This document shows, piece after piece, positions 33,420-45,344 of a DNA stretch of 64,000 bases. The notes under the pieces are model-generated. The model was not told where the DNA came from and searched no databases. It saw only the letters and a list, made by a program, of their open reading frames with translations. Numbering within the stretch: position 1 is the first letter of the stretch; every line of letters begins with the position of its first letter. The DNA is from Kuschelorhynchus macadamiae (taxonomy: Eukaryota > Arthropoda > Insecta > Coleoptera > Curculionidae): the NCBI GenBank assembly GCA_030620095.1, contig JAUTXW010002359.1, forward strand, positions 3,701,501 to 3,765,500, written 5' to 3'. The position numbers and the translations under genes are program-made.

Positions 33420-34430
33420 GCACAACTTATTTTTTCAATAAATGTTGAAAATGTCCATCTTGTACTTCCAAACATTTTTCGCATCTCCGAATAAATCCCT
33501 CGTGGGTGGCCGCTCTAATTGAAGTTGGAGATAAACTTCCCGATATAAAATAGTCCGAGACTGTCAAATCGGGGGAACGAGGAGGCCTCAGGAAAGGTCA
33601 ATTGTTGGAAATGCACTTGTCGTAAAACGTAGCTTGTAAAAAGTTAGTAACTGTAAATTACTTAAATATTCGTTGTCCAACTCTTCAAGAATATTCAGAT
33701 ATCTTTCTCCTACAAAAGTTTATAGACATAATATTATGGAAAGAAATGCTTTGATAATATTCATCGATATATTGATTTAAAAAGAAACAAAATACATCAA
33801 AATTCAATTAATTTGACCTGAAGAGTGCTCAATAGAAAAAAGAAGGTTTAGTATTTTATGACTTTCTAAAGTACCCTGTATAAATAGCTTGTAAATATCT
33901 ACCTATCTTACTGCATAAGGATTCGAATCACTCCAAAAATGGGATTTGTGTCTATTGAAAAGGCCGTTTTTAGTAAATTTTGCTTCATCGGTCCAAATTA
34001 TATTGTCCAAAAATCTGAGGTTATCTTGTACCATTGTTAAAATAAACTCGCAAAACTGTACTCTTTTTGGCAAATTAGTGTCTTCTAGATGTTTTAACAG
34101 AACCTTATGCACTGAGTTCCTCGGGATTCCTGATTGTCTCGCCACGTTTGTTCATTGGATATGCTGCAAAATATCCTAGAATTGCAATCTCGACATTTTC
34201 ATTATCAACAATGGGCTTCCTCTTATTAATTTTTGCCTTGACGTTTCCAAAATTTTTATAGTTTTCCAACATTTGTTTAACGCTGTTCGATGGCGGTTTC
34301 TGTTTATCTGGATATCTATAAGCAAATATCTGGGATGTTCTTGTTAAAACTCTGTTAGATTCCTTATAGATAATAAACAAATTCAAATAATCCTCGTGTG
34401 TGTAATTTAATCGCCACGGCGTGTATATTA
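33420..34430 (-). pseudogene. Mariner-like transposase (right-arm copy plus centre)
   Basis: Read on the - strand: RLNYTHEDYLNLFIIYKESN, YRYPDKQKPPSNSVKQMLEN (helix-turn-helix), INKRKPIVDNENVEIAILGY, then in another frame ARQSGIPRNSVHKVLLKHL, RVQFCEFILTMVQDNLRFLD and NIIWTDEAKFTKNGLFNRH, where TDE carries the first catalytic Asp (33,980-34,000). The second-Asp block is lost near 33,720-33,900; at 33,545-33,600 RPPRSPDLTVSDYF carries the third Asp region. C-terminal coding runs to a stop near 33,425. Frameshifts and a central loss make it inactive. Confidence 0.8.
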
Positions 34431-34960
34431 GTTTAATAATTATTATGGTTACTATAATAAATAAATAATATTTTAAGAGTTCTCGCCAGGCCTCCCTATC
34501 AAGGCCAACTAACAAGAAAACTTAGAAGCCGTCTGGCATTATTAGAATAAAAAATGTTAAATCGTCAATAACTCAAAAACCACAAATTTTTGGAATAGAC
34601 AACTTTATACAAAGTCCTCCTTATTTTAAGTGTTAACAAGATAAAATTATAAAAATTGGGGGTTTCCATTTGAAAAAAGTAACTTTTAACGATTTTTTAA
34701 AGTATATTTATAATGTCAGTTTTTGATCACCCTATATTTATTTATTATAAAAATATTAGCATAAGCCACTAAAGTGGATCCTTTTGGACAAGGAAGTCAC
34801 CCGCAAATAAATAATAGAGACTTCGATAAGCAGATATTCATAGTTATGTCTAGACCTGCCAACGTCATTTTTTACATAAAATTCAGTTCAACTTAGATAT
34901 AGGATATTATACATGAAATATACCTAGAATTTTTCGAGGAATCCAAAATTCGATAATATA

Positions 34961-35133
34961 CAGGGTGTTCTATTTTGAAAAAGAAAGTTCCGGTGTAACC
35001 GGAAGTGCCGCCATCTTGAAAATATTTTGCGCGAATTGCCCCCATCGACTTTAGTTAACTGCCAAAATTTCAAATTTCACCAAAGCCTACTTTCTGAGAA
35101 ATCGATCGCTGCAGTTCGTCGTGGGACACCTTG
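34961..35133 (-). mobile_element. MITE-B, right copy
   Basis: Inverted counterpart of the left copy, 173 bp, ends CAGGGTGTTC and GGGACACCTTG with TA outside. Keeps CCGGAAGTGCCGCCATCTTG. Confidence 0.7.
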
Positions 35134-35269
35134 TATAATAAACACTTATATGCGACATTGGTTTTAGAAACAAGCGACTTCAGAATAGATTCTCAGTTCG
35201 ACTATGTATTTTTTTGTTTTTTATCTACAGGGTTATACGTTTTTTACGTACAGTGTTATTCGTTATACG

Positions 35270-35460
35270 TTTTTGGCAAATTAGTGTCTTTTAGATGTTT
35301 TAACAGAACCTTATGCACTGAGTTCCTCGGGATTCCTGATTGTCTCGCCACGTTTGTTCATTGGATATGCTGCAAAATATCCTAGAATTGCAATCTCGAC
35401 ATTTTCATTATCAACAATGGGCTTCCTCTTATTAATTTTTGCCTTGACGTTTCCAAAATT
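35270..35460 (-). repeat. 191-bp direct duplicate of a transposase fragment
   Basis: Repeats 34,064-34,254 at an offset of 1,206 bp with one difference that I can find (TCTTTTAG against TCTTCTAG). It encodes on the - strand the INKRKPIVDNENVEIAILGY to NPEELSA part of the transposase. Very recent event compared with the decay of the rest. Confidence 0.85.
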
Positions 35461-35463
35461 TAC

Positions 35464-35895
35464 AGTACAAGTACACCCCCTAAGTTCTTTATGTTTGGTA
35501 AGAGAAAACAACTTTTATCATAAATGTAGGATTTTCGTCTTATATCTTTTGATATTAACGAACTTTTAAATATTATATAAATAAAAAATAAATGGAAGAT
35601 CCTTTATATTTTATGTTTGTCGAATGAGTCTCTTCCTCCCGAATATAAGTATTCTAGGTTTGGAGTCTTTATCTTTGGAGACGCACGAGAAATTTTACAA
35701 AAACCGTGCCATAAGAGGTAATGGTTTAGAAAGAGTCAGAGAACACTCTACCTCATAATAGATTTAATTAAAATAAATTGCTTCGTATGACCACAGTTTA
35801 AGAAACAAATAGACTCTGGTATGACAGTAGCACTAAATGACAAACATAGTATATTTATATTCGGCAAGAAGAGACCCGTTCAAAGGAGTGTAATA
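35464..35895. other. No gene recognised
   Basis: No repeats or coding sense identified. Confidence 0.45.
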
Positions 35896-35896
35896 T

Positions 35897-36100
35897 ACAG
35901 AGTGTTCTATTTTAAAAAATATGAGTTGTGATCATTTTTTAATTTATTTATAAAATATTTGATAATACCAAAAGGTAATAGAATAAAAATTCTACAACTT
36001 TGATATTTAAAGTTTATTTCCATTTTCAAAGATAAAAGTCGTAGGTGCATGTCAAAATATAGTGAATAAACCTTCGTCGATTACTCCTTGATGGTTTCAC
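35897..36100 (+). mobile_element. MITE-J fragment
   Basis: TACAGAGTGTTCTATTTTAA start, then ATTCTACAACTTTGATATTT and GTAGGTGCATGTCAAAATAT, each of which has a partner in order in 56,986-57,262. Confidence 0.6.
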
Positions 36101-39100
36101 CAATCTGTATAAAGTTTTCTCAAAGTATTCTGGAGGGTACCGGGGTGGTGCCATAGTCCCATATTGAATAAAAAGTTAAAAATATAGAGACGCCATTTTG
36201 AATCTTTATTTATTTTGAGGGAGAGTTTTGGCGATAATTTTGAACAGCTTTGACAAATTACTGTAAAATTTGGAGTATGAAGTGGAGTTGACCAAAATAA
36301 AATTTTGGCATACCTTAACAGGAATCACCCGATCTAGTGAGAGGGGGGAGAATCTATTTTCTTGTAAGGTTATTTCGGTTATTATACATCTTAATGGATG
36401 TTATTATAATAGTATTAAATAGATTTATGGTACATACAATTTATTGTATCAATAAATTAAATGTTTAGCGTGTGTATTTTATGTATAAATCTATAAATAA
36501 ATTTATATAATATTAGTTACCGTCGGGAATATTTGATCAATTTTCTGGGGAGCATTTATTCTATATAAAAAATAAAAATGTCGCAAATTTGAATACTTTT
36601 CTTCCGGAGAATTTCCTCGATAACTTTGAAATTCTTTACTAATATATTGCCCTTAAATTTAGTGCATGACGTGTAATTAACAAAGAAAGTTATTTGGATA
36701 TAACTTGAGGTAAATCTCTACCTAGCAGGAAGAAATCGTTTTTTTCGTCAGACTATTTTAGTAGGTAATTATAAATCTCAATGAATGTTGAACATATCTT
36801 GGGCCAGTAACTGAGATATGTGTGATGGGGAAGGGGTGACTCCAAGTCATTATCTTTCGGTTTTTTTTTGGGACGCCAAGCTCATACTTAAAAAAACGCC
36901 AAAAATTGAAATATAATATTTTATTCCATAGTGGAAATTTGACTTTATGAAGTCGGTGTCAAAATAATAAAAACAGTAATTTGACATCACAGTTGAGGTA
37001 TTAAACATTAAAACACTTAATACTATGTCATTTAAGCAAAACAAATCAACATTAGTTGGATGCTGGCTTCATGGAGTAAAATTTCCAATATGGAATAAAA
37101 TCTTAATTAAAAATTAGTATTTTAGTATTTTTTTCTCTGAAGTTGGTACAAACATTTTTATTTTGATCGACTTGGTTATTACATTCCTAGATATTTTTGC
37201 TTCTTTTTACTAACAGCCCGCATATTGTATTATTAATACACTGTATTGCTATATAAGGAAAATATCACAATCGCAAAAATTAAAATGTATTATAAGTTGG
37301 CATTTTTTGAGGTTTGAGAGTCCCTATAATAGGAAAAACATGTTAAAATATTTTCTTCTTTATGGATGTGCATGTTTGTGTTGTGTTTGTTTGATGTAAG
37401 TAAAATGAGTACGTTCGATAACCTGAGAAAGTTCAAATCATCAAGAATATGCTAAATCAGGGTAACTATATGCATTAAATATAAACTATGAACTGAAGTT
37501 TGCAATGTACTATCAGATTCAAAAAACTTTAGGCGATTGCCTGAAACAAAAAAATATGAATTAATTGAATCTACACGTTATAATGTGAAATTCTAAATGC
37601 TTTATGTCACTCGCATTTGTCAATTATTGACAGGTATGCGGTGAATTAGGATTAATTTTACGCTTTACAAATATAATGAAAGTCTAGAGGCAAAGTGTTT
37701 TTTTAATGTTTGGATAAATAAATTTGAAAATTTTGGTATTTAAAAAAGTCGGTATAGCAAACTTATAATAGAGCATAGTAGATTTAAAGCCAATTAAAAC
37801 GTTTAGGGATGACGAATATAACTAAAACCACCTCACACATTATTGACTTAATGCCATGTATGCAAAATAAATTTATAACTCAAAGATATAAAAACCTGTC
37901 TATGCGAATAAAATTGTTTATCACAGATATACACAGAAAGCTTTTAGTAATGTTTGATGAAATTATTGGGGGTGAGGATTTTGAATATGATAATATCCCT
38001 ATACGAAAACTAATAAAAGTGAAACATTGAAACATTTATTTAAATATTATAATTATAATTTGATGCCAAATATTAAAAAAAAAGCAGTTCATACAAATTA
38101 ATATCACGATAATTAGGAAAAGTTATTTCAATTATACTACATTATTTATCAAAATTCATTAGAAAACACGTTACCAAGGATTACTAAAATGATATTATAT
38201 TATTTTTCGTTACCAAATACTTTTCCTTAAATAACTTAAAAACTTAAATTCAAATGGTTGAATTTTGTCTGAAATGGTTAAATATCTATATTCGTAATAC
38301 TATGGATGAAGATATAATATCTAATGTATGGCAATTATTAACAGAATAATACTCTTAAATACATTAAAAAAGATGCAAAAATTTTACAATTATATTATTA
38401 ACCATATATGTACATCCTAATAGCCTCAATACACAATAATTTACAGGCATGTGCAAGCTAAAAAAAATCTAGATACACATTTTAAAAAATATCCAACAAT
38501 AAAATGCAGTTTAATTAAATTTATTATTGCAATGCTTTCTGAGGAAATGCTTTTTGACATTTTTTTGTACTACTATATACATACATCTTAGACAAAAATT
38601 AATTAATTCATAAACAAAACATTCTTATATTGAACTTTTCCTAAAATAAATTTTTAACTATACTTTGTAGTACAAACTATCATAATTTTCAATTTAATGT
38701 GATTATATAAGTATATCGATCTGAGATTATTCGTAAATTATGTTTTAATTAAATTAAAACGATTCAATTTAAAAGCACGAACCGTGCTGGTTCTAATTAC
38801 GCTAACTTCGTAAATATAATTTTAGTAATCTGGTTAGGTAACAAACTCATTAACTAATTACCAGTTAATAGGAACACTGCTGAAATTATTCTACTAAATT
38901 ATTTCAAACGATTTTGGTAATGTGACTAAAACTAATTATATTTGGGATTTTGTTCAGTCACCGAAAATTGTTAAAACGATACAAGTTTCTGTCGCTAGGG
39001 AAATAAATGTTTGTTCCCCGAAATTGTTGAAAATAGAATAACCGGGCAAAATTTGAAAATATATCTTTGCGCGAGTCAGTGTACTGAGAAAATATTATTT

Positions 39101-39760
39101 TAAATATCTTTAATATTATCTTTCATAATTTGTCCAAATATGACGCTCCATTTTCCTTGCGGAAACTAGTAGAGAACATTAGATTTAATTACGCTAATTC
39201 ATGACATTCGAAAAATTTGTAATATGATTAATTTAGGATATTGTTTAAACTATCTGCTTTTATTGCTCTAAAAAATATATTTTGGTAAACACAGTACTTC
39301 CTTCTATATGTAGCTTAATGAGACAATGTACAGTTCAGATTTGTGAAGATGTTCTGAGAATATTTTTTTGTGAATACGTACCCCTAAAAATATCAGTTAT
39401 CTACACCAATGAGTCCCACAATATTGCCTAAAAATATTTGCTTACGCTACTTTTGCTCTCAATTTTTTCAAATACAACAAACAAATCAAGTATCTAAGTT
39501 TATCCCAGCTATTTCTGCTTCTAGAAATAAAGAAGTTTGCACGGTCTAAAGAAATGATAAACAAAGATATAATTTATCTTTTACTTCTTTAGAATAACCC
39601 TAAATAAGGGAAAAAAATTCTTTTTATATAAGCAATTTAACAAGTTTTTACCTTTATTAATCTAACCGTTTTTAAATTAAAAAAAAAAATATTTATTTTT
39701 TTTAAGATGTTTTATACTTTTAAAGCTACCTAATAAATTTAGTTAACAAAATATTATCCA
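36101..39760. other. Long stretch without a recognised gene
   Basis: AT-rich. Contains repeat K pieces at about 36,360-36,415 and 36,690-36,800 (CGTCAGACTATTTTAGTAGG). A 73-codon frame at 37,809-38,030 (MTNITKTTSHIIDLMPCMQN ... basic end) has a coding-like mix of residues but no known motif and no context; it is not called as a gene. Confidence 0.5.
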
Positions 39761-39779
39761 CGCTAGTTTACGTTTGCTG

Positions 39780-41880
39780 TGCAACTTTTTTGTGAAACGA
39801 AAGATGCCGTAGTTGAAATTTCCATAGCCCGCTTTTTTTCTAAGATACAGGGTGAAATTGAAAATGTTGCATTTTGGAATCCTTCTCGTATCTAGTTTAT
39901 CGTTTTGGTTAATAAAAAAGTAAAAAGGTAGTTTTTCACGTAGAATCCGGTGGTGTATTTTGATTTTTGCTGTGGGTAGTCATTTTTATGATATGACCCA
40001 AAGTTAAGTTTTTTAAATGGCCTATATATTTCTAAATATTCTGTTTCTGTTTTTTACAAGCTTTTCAATAATATGCAACACTCTATTTTTATTTTGAATA
40101 CTAGCAGTTTTTACATTAAAAAATCAAAAAATCTTAGCAGGCCAAGGTGGACATTTGAACAACAACATAACAAAAGTAGTTTATGTGAGATTAGCGAACG
40201 TCTTTGCTGTATTTTTCTCGATTTGTGTTAAAACTTTTCAATAGCATTAGACTTCCTAGATATGCTAGAGAAAACAATTTATGAAAAATACGATATGTTC
40301 ATCACATATATCCAGTGCGACGAAAACGCAAATGAAACTTTGCAACTATATTTAAACGGGTAATATTATAGATATTTATGTTTCCCATTCTAGTTTAATA
40401 TTAAAAATATGATATCCTTGTAGCTATTCAGAAAGGAAGCAACCGAATAAAATATTTTTTCTTAAAAATGAAATTAAATTTAGTTGAACATGGCTCGTTT
40501 GTCAGACTGCGGTCTAAAAACTAAACAAGAAAAGTTGCGATATTGTCAAAGTGAATGTGTTGGCTTCGGTTGGAGCAGTTCCGACTAATTGTCGAAAAAT
40601 TGAAGCTTCTGTCGGCGTTGTTAAATCCAGGGTTCACACAATTTCTAAATGATACAAAACATCCTGGTGACGCCGAACACCTACTAGAGTATTCCAATTG
40701 GTATTTGCCAATGCGAACATGGTCATTAATTTTGGAAGAACTGTTGAGGTGCAGTTTGCCAGTAATGGTATTGAACCGGTATAATCATAGAGTTTAGTAA
40801 GCATGTTATATTTCCACATGAAAGGCAAGGCAGGTATGGATTTTATGTTTCATTCTTCGTTCTTAAAAGCAAAGTCTATAAAAATCAATGATTGTACCCT
40901 GACTGCAATTAAATTCGTAGATATTCTGGAAATAGTTGTCCCTGAAATAACCGAAGAAGTTCCTTTGGCGCGGTTCAAGGATCTGTATTTGCAGCAAGAC
41001 GGAGTTACCAGTCAAAATGCTCAAATAGTGAAAGACTATCTAGAGGCAACCTGTCCAGACCACTGGAATGGATCTATTGGTCCTGTAAAATGGCCACCCA
41101 GGTCACCCGATTTATCGGTTCTGGATTTCCTTTTGTGGGGATACCTTCAAAATAAAATTTAAACTAGGCAGTATAAAACAATAGAATAGTTGAAAAATAC
41201 TGCTGATGAGGCTTTCAGAGAGTTACAGCGGTGGTTATTTATTATTTTGAATGTCTTGAGGTGAATATGCTCTATGTGCGAAACTTGTGTAAGATATGGC
41301 TACCGAGAATTTGAACAATATTTATAAAAAATTGTTATTAATATTTTTAGACTCATTTTATATGTTTAATTATTTTTAGTTTTGTGTTAGGCTTTAGCTT
41401 TTTAATTGTATTAGTAGGTACTGTAATGGTTGTAAATAATTTGAGTTGCTAACTAATTAAAGTAGATACTAAAAAGTGAAAATTCAAAGCCGTCTAAGAT
41501 TTTTTTTAATATAAAGTGCTAATATTGCACTTAATACTGGAAATAAACACAGAGTGTTATATGTTTCTGAAAAGCTTTTAAAACCAAAAACAGAATATTT
41601 AAAAATATATATAGGATGTCCCATTAGAAAATCAAATTTTCGGTCATATCATAAAAATGACTACCCACAGCAAAAACCAAAATAGCCCACTGAATTCTAC
41701 GTAAAAAAAACTACCTTAGAACCACTTTTTACTTTTTTGATAAAAAAAACGCTAACCACTATACGAGGAAGGTCAAAAAATGCATAATTTTTAATTTCAG
41801 TCTTTCGTTTCATAAGTAGCACAGTGATATGAAAACCGCAACCCTGTATCTTTCCAAGTAACCGGGACACCCCGTGAAAC
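39780..41880 (+). mobile_element. Long-TIR mariner-like element C
   Basis: Left region 39,780-40,105 and right region 41,550-41,880 are inverted copies: GATACAGGGTGAAATTGAAA / (inverted) GATACAGGGTTGCGGTTTTC, CTTCTCGTAT / ATACGAGGAAG, GCTGTGGGTAGTCATTTTTA / ATAAAAATGACTACCCACAG, GCAACACTCT / AGAGTGTT. The outermost modules (ACGAAAGATGC, ACTTTTTTGTGAAACGAAAG) are shuffled between sides. A damaged transposase gene lies between. Loose end pieces of the same family are at 43,205-43,320 and 48,430-48,600. Confidence 0.75.
40490..41335 (+). pseudogene. Mariner-like transposase with DD41D spacing
   Basis: The N-terminal half (from MARLSDCG at 40,490) is broken into short frames (40,555-40,797). The better part, 40,803-41,162, reads LEIVVPEITEEVPLARFKDL, YLQQDGVTSQNAQIVKDYLE with the second catalytic Asp (codon 40,998) and KWPPRSPDLSVLDFLLWGYL with the third (codon 41,124), 41 residues apart. 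A TAA after QNKI at 41,160 truncates it; C-terminal coding continues to about 41,335. The usual GAPSHNA after QQD is GVTSQNA. Same subfamily as the 16.2-kb element. Confidence 0.85.
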
Positions 41881-41959
41881 CATCGAAATCTAGACACCCC
41901 GTACACATGTTTTTACGTTGCCCGTAGTTTTGTAATCCTGAAGAAATTGTACTCTAAAA

Positions 41960-42125
41960 TCTTGCAGATCATTGCATTTTTGGGTTCCTAGATCTCAAAA
42001 GACATGTTCGCATTTTTTCCATTTTCATCGGTCTCTCTTTTTGGCCAAAAATCAAGGGCCATATGGGGAAAGAATAGTCACATTTAGTTATAAATCCAAT
42101 AAGTACCTTTTAAGTAAATAAAAAC
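41960..42125 (+). repeat. Repeat Z fragment 5
   Basis: CTAGATCTCAAAAGACATGT, CATCGGTCTCTC, AAATCAAGGGCCATATGGGG, ATAAATCCAATAAG match the head segment of Z. Confidence 0.6.
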
Positions 42126-43200
42126 ATTTCCCTGCTTTAAATAGAAGTATATATGATGAGATTGAGCTGATATAGAATGTTACATCTTCATCTGTTTTAT
42201 TAAAAGTAGAACCAATAACCTACAGCCTCACTTTAAAAAGCATCAAGTTGTCTAAAGATATTCTTGCTTGTTTATATATTTTGGATCTTCCTCTACAAAA
42301 TAGTGGAACGAGTAGTTTATTTTTGCAATAGGACCTTTGTTTTCTTATATTTAATTACTTAATTTAATTATATTATGCACTAATTATTATTTCATCCTGT
42401 ATAAATATCAAAGGCATCTCAGAATATTGATTTGAGTCGTACGACAAGATAATAAAAAAAAAGATGAAACGACTTACGACGCCCGAAATATGTCGAAAAT
42501 ATATAAACATTATAAAATTGACAATATACATCTTTATGTCCTCCATTTCTGATGAACCTTGTAGATTGTGCCCTATGGCGCAATAGCAAAAATGTTTCTT
42601 TTTAGTTGGAGAACAACATATTTTAATATTAAAGCAAGTATCACGAAACTTATAATACGTTTACTTTTTGTAATGTCCATTCTGTTGAAATTAAAAGTGC
42701 GCAGTTCAAAATAAAAGGCACTATTTTAGGATTCTTTACTATTTGTATTTGGCTACAAAATTGAAATTGTCTGCCAGAAAAAGAAAAAGTTTTCGCATTC
42801 CCATTATACAAGCAGAAGTAATTAAATATTTCCGAGAACAGAAGTGAAGTCTAAGTGCAAATAAAATTGTAAATTGGGCAGAATAAAAAAGGAGACACGA
42901 CATTGACTTGACATTTTATCACATAAAGTCTCGAGCAAGATGTCTGCAAGGATAATGGAATTCGGGGCGCTTGTATAAAAATTAAAGTCAAGTGGTGCGT
43001 TTACATCCAGACGTTTGTATGATACAACTCGGAACTCTCCTGTCTCTGACGCAAATGACGTACTCCCGCTGGAAGAAATTTATTTCTAGTGTGCAGAATT
43101 TAAAATAACAGCATTCCTATTTTTCACTGGATGTATACGTTCACATAAACTAATAAAATATAAGCAAACAGCATTGCTTCTGGCATTATATAAATTATAA
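42126..43200. other. No gene recognised
   Basis: No coding evidence; some GC-richer sequence at 42,930-43,080 without motifs. Confidence 0.5.
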
Positions 43201-43204
43201 TTTA

Positions 43205-43320
43205 AATTGTTCTATTTTAAGACGTATACGGTGTTCAATTTTTCTTTTTATTGCGGTTTTCCCGGTACTGTGCTACTTTTTTGCGAAACGAAAAGTGCTC
43301 TCCCGTGGTGAAAAGGTTAA
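43205..43320 (+). repeat. End fragment of element C family
   Basis: GCGGTTTTCCCGGTACTGTG, CTACTTTTTTGCGAAACGAA match end modules at 39,770-39,810, 41,800-41,860 (inverted) and 48,490-48,550 (inverted). Confidence 0.55.
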
Positions 43321-43542
43321 ACATAGTAACGACTTTTTTAAAAATTATCAGGAAAGCAACGGTAATTTTCGTTACCGGTAGATGACTTATTGCAGTACGA
43401 GTTGTTTTACTTACTTACTTACTATACTCGAATATATAAACAACTACTGTAAAACACCTAACGGACGTGTATCGTATGAATGTATATTTAATATTATTTC
43501 ATTTTGTTAAAAAATAATTGTTTAGGTTAATTATTAATAAAC

Positions 43543-45227
43543 TGTAACGTGTGGGTGTTTTAACGAACATAATATTACTAGGCAAACCTCTTAAAAGGGC
43601 CTAGGCACGACAGCTCCTTTTGCCGGCTCTGGCATGAGTTGACAGACGGGGTTGTTTTAACTAATTTAATTATTTTTTCTGTCCTTTTCGATAATGGAAT
43701 GTATACAGTATTCTTTTCAGAAGACACGTCTTATAACACGGAGCTTAAGTAAGGTTTTTAAAAGGGCGCCATCCGCAATAAATAAAGAAATAAATGTGCT
43801 GCCGTGTTATAACTGACCTTATTTTCTCGGAACCAAAATTGAATTTAAGATGCAATTGGGATCGCAATTCTATCCAATATTTAATTTAGGCAAGCCTAAA
43901 TAAATAGTTTTGGAAGACAACAAAAAATTATCTAGCAACTAATGGCTAGTTCTAAAGGCGGCTAGTTAGGCGTCTAGCTATAAAAACTTATCCAGAAATC
44001 CAACTACTGATTTCAAAATGGATAAGACAAAATTATGATATGAAATTTTAGATTTCAATTTTAACAGTTTAAAAAAAAACTAGTTTGTAGGAAAATAAAA
44101 GGCAAGGCAAGAGGGCAAGTCGGTGTAGAGCTGAGAGGAAAAGAAAAAAATAGGCGTCAGCATGGCATGGCGTGATCTCGAAATTTAGTAATATAATATA
44201 AAGATTTCATAAAAAAAATCACTCTTAAATTTTGAACAATTAACCAAAATAATCAATAATGTAATTACAAATTTTAATGTATTACCTGACTGATGTAACT
44301 CTGGGAAAAACTAACAAATTACTTTTCAAGAGTTTGACCCGTCAAGATGGCTTCCGATTTGCACAAAGTTCTGAAGATAAAATGGCTTGCTAAACGTGAA
44401 ACCAATACGTTTAGCAGAGAAACAAGAATTCAAAAAAATGTTCCCTTTTTTTAACATAGGATAGTCAAATCTCAACACAGGTTTGCCGGGCTGACGGCGC
44501 AAATAAAAACCCCAAAGTAAACGTATGTCTTAAATGATTTTAATTGAAAAGGAAAACTATTGCTTAAATATATACTAGAACAATTTAATTAACTCAATTA
44601 ATAATAAGCTATATAAATATCATAATTCAACAAACCAAAATTAACAGAAAAATAACTAGGAAAAATAAGCTTTAATCTTTATCTAATCTTCCAAATTGAA
44701 CGATAATAATATTAAATATCAAATTCCCTTGTATTTATTATGATCAACGACATGCATGCAATTATTCGCCAACGAAGTAAGCAATATTTGAGTGTACGAC
44801 AAGAACGCATTCTTACATCTACCTTAAGGGGAACAAGGAAAGCCAAAAACTAGTCTACACCACGCGGTGAACAAAGTGGCGCCTATTGGCTGCCAAATTT
44901 ATACAAATACGAGGGAGATTCGTAGGTATCCAAAAAAAAACTAAATAAATGATATCATTGAAATGTAAGAATTTATGCATCCTTAGTCAAATAAATACTA
45001 AAATATAGTGATATAACAACTTATATATACCCAATAATTATAATTAGCCTATTTACGTCCAACCATAAGCTTAACTGGATATAGAAAAATTTAATACGCG
45101 CAATATAGGTCTGTAAGCAATAAAATATTTAAATTATTAAATACTAAATATGTTTACTTAAAAAAAAATATAGATTAATTAACATGATAATTTGTCTGAC
45201 CGTAACGCACGACAGTACACCGTTACA
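43543..45227. mobile_element. Candidate solo LTR or non-autonomous LTR element (1,685 bp)
   Basis: Starts TGTAACGTGTG and ends ACACCGTTACA, so the borders are the TG...CA type and the last 7 bp are perfectly inverted (TGTAACG/CGTTACA). AAAC directly precedes (43,539-43,542) and directly follows (45,228-45,231) it: a 4-bp target duplication, as made by many LTR-retrotransposon integrases. No internal second LTR start, no gag/pol frame. Poly(A)-like AATAAATAAAGAAATAAA near 43,777-43,795. A TATAACACGG / CCGTGTTATA inverted pair lies at 43,731 and 43,803. Sense strand is not determined. Confidence 0.6.
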
Positions 45228-45344
45228 AAACCTCAATGTGTATCTGATATTATAAAATTGCAATTATTACTATAATGATTATTCAGGCAAAAACTAAAGA
45301 TTATGACACAAAAAAAATATGGCGGAATAAAATAGCAGCCAAAC

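Larger units (their letters stand above)
32386..35133. mobile_element. 2.75-kb palindromic composite around a mariner-like gene
   Basis: Two arms of about 1 kb, 32,386-33,390 and 34,200-35,133, are inverted copies with few differences. Each arm, from outside in, holds a MITE-B copy, a spacer (TCCTCGAAAAATTCTAGGTA, ACATAACTAT), a second terminus AGGGTGATCAAAAACTGACA, and the first part of a transposase gene. The outer borders are both MITE-B ends with TA outside (32,384-32,385; 35,134-35,135). The centre (33,395-34,190) holds the remainder of the gene on the - strand. Confidence 0.8.

Noticed and set aside
41203..41215. CTGATGAG on the + strand
   Set aside because: Lies in decayed mariner C-terminal coding; no stem II and no GAAA at the right distance.
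43731..43812. TATAACACGG / CCGTGTTATA pair as ends of a small MITE
   Set aside because: Only about 80 bp apart, inside the candidate LTR, with no target duplication; more likely a local hairpin.
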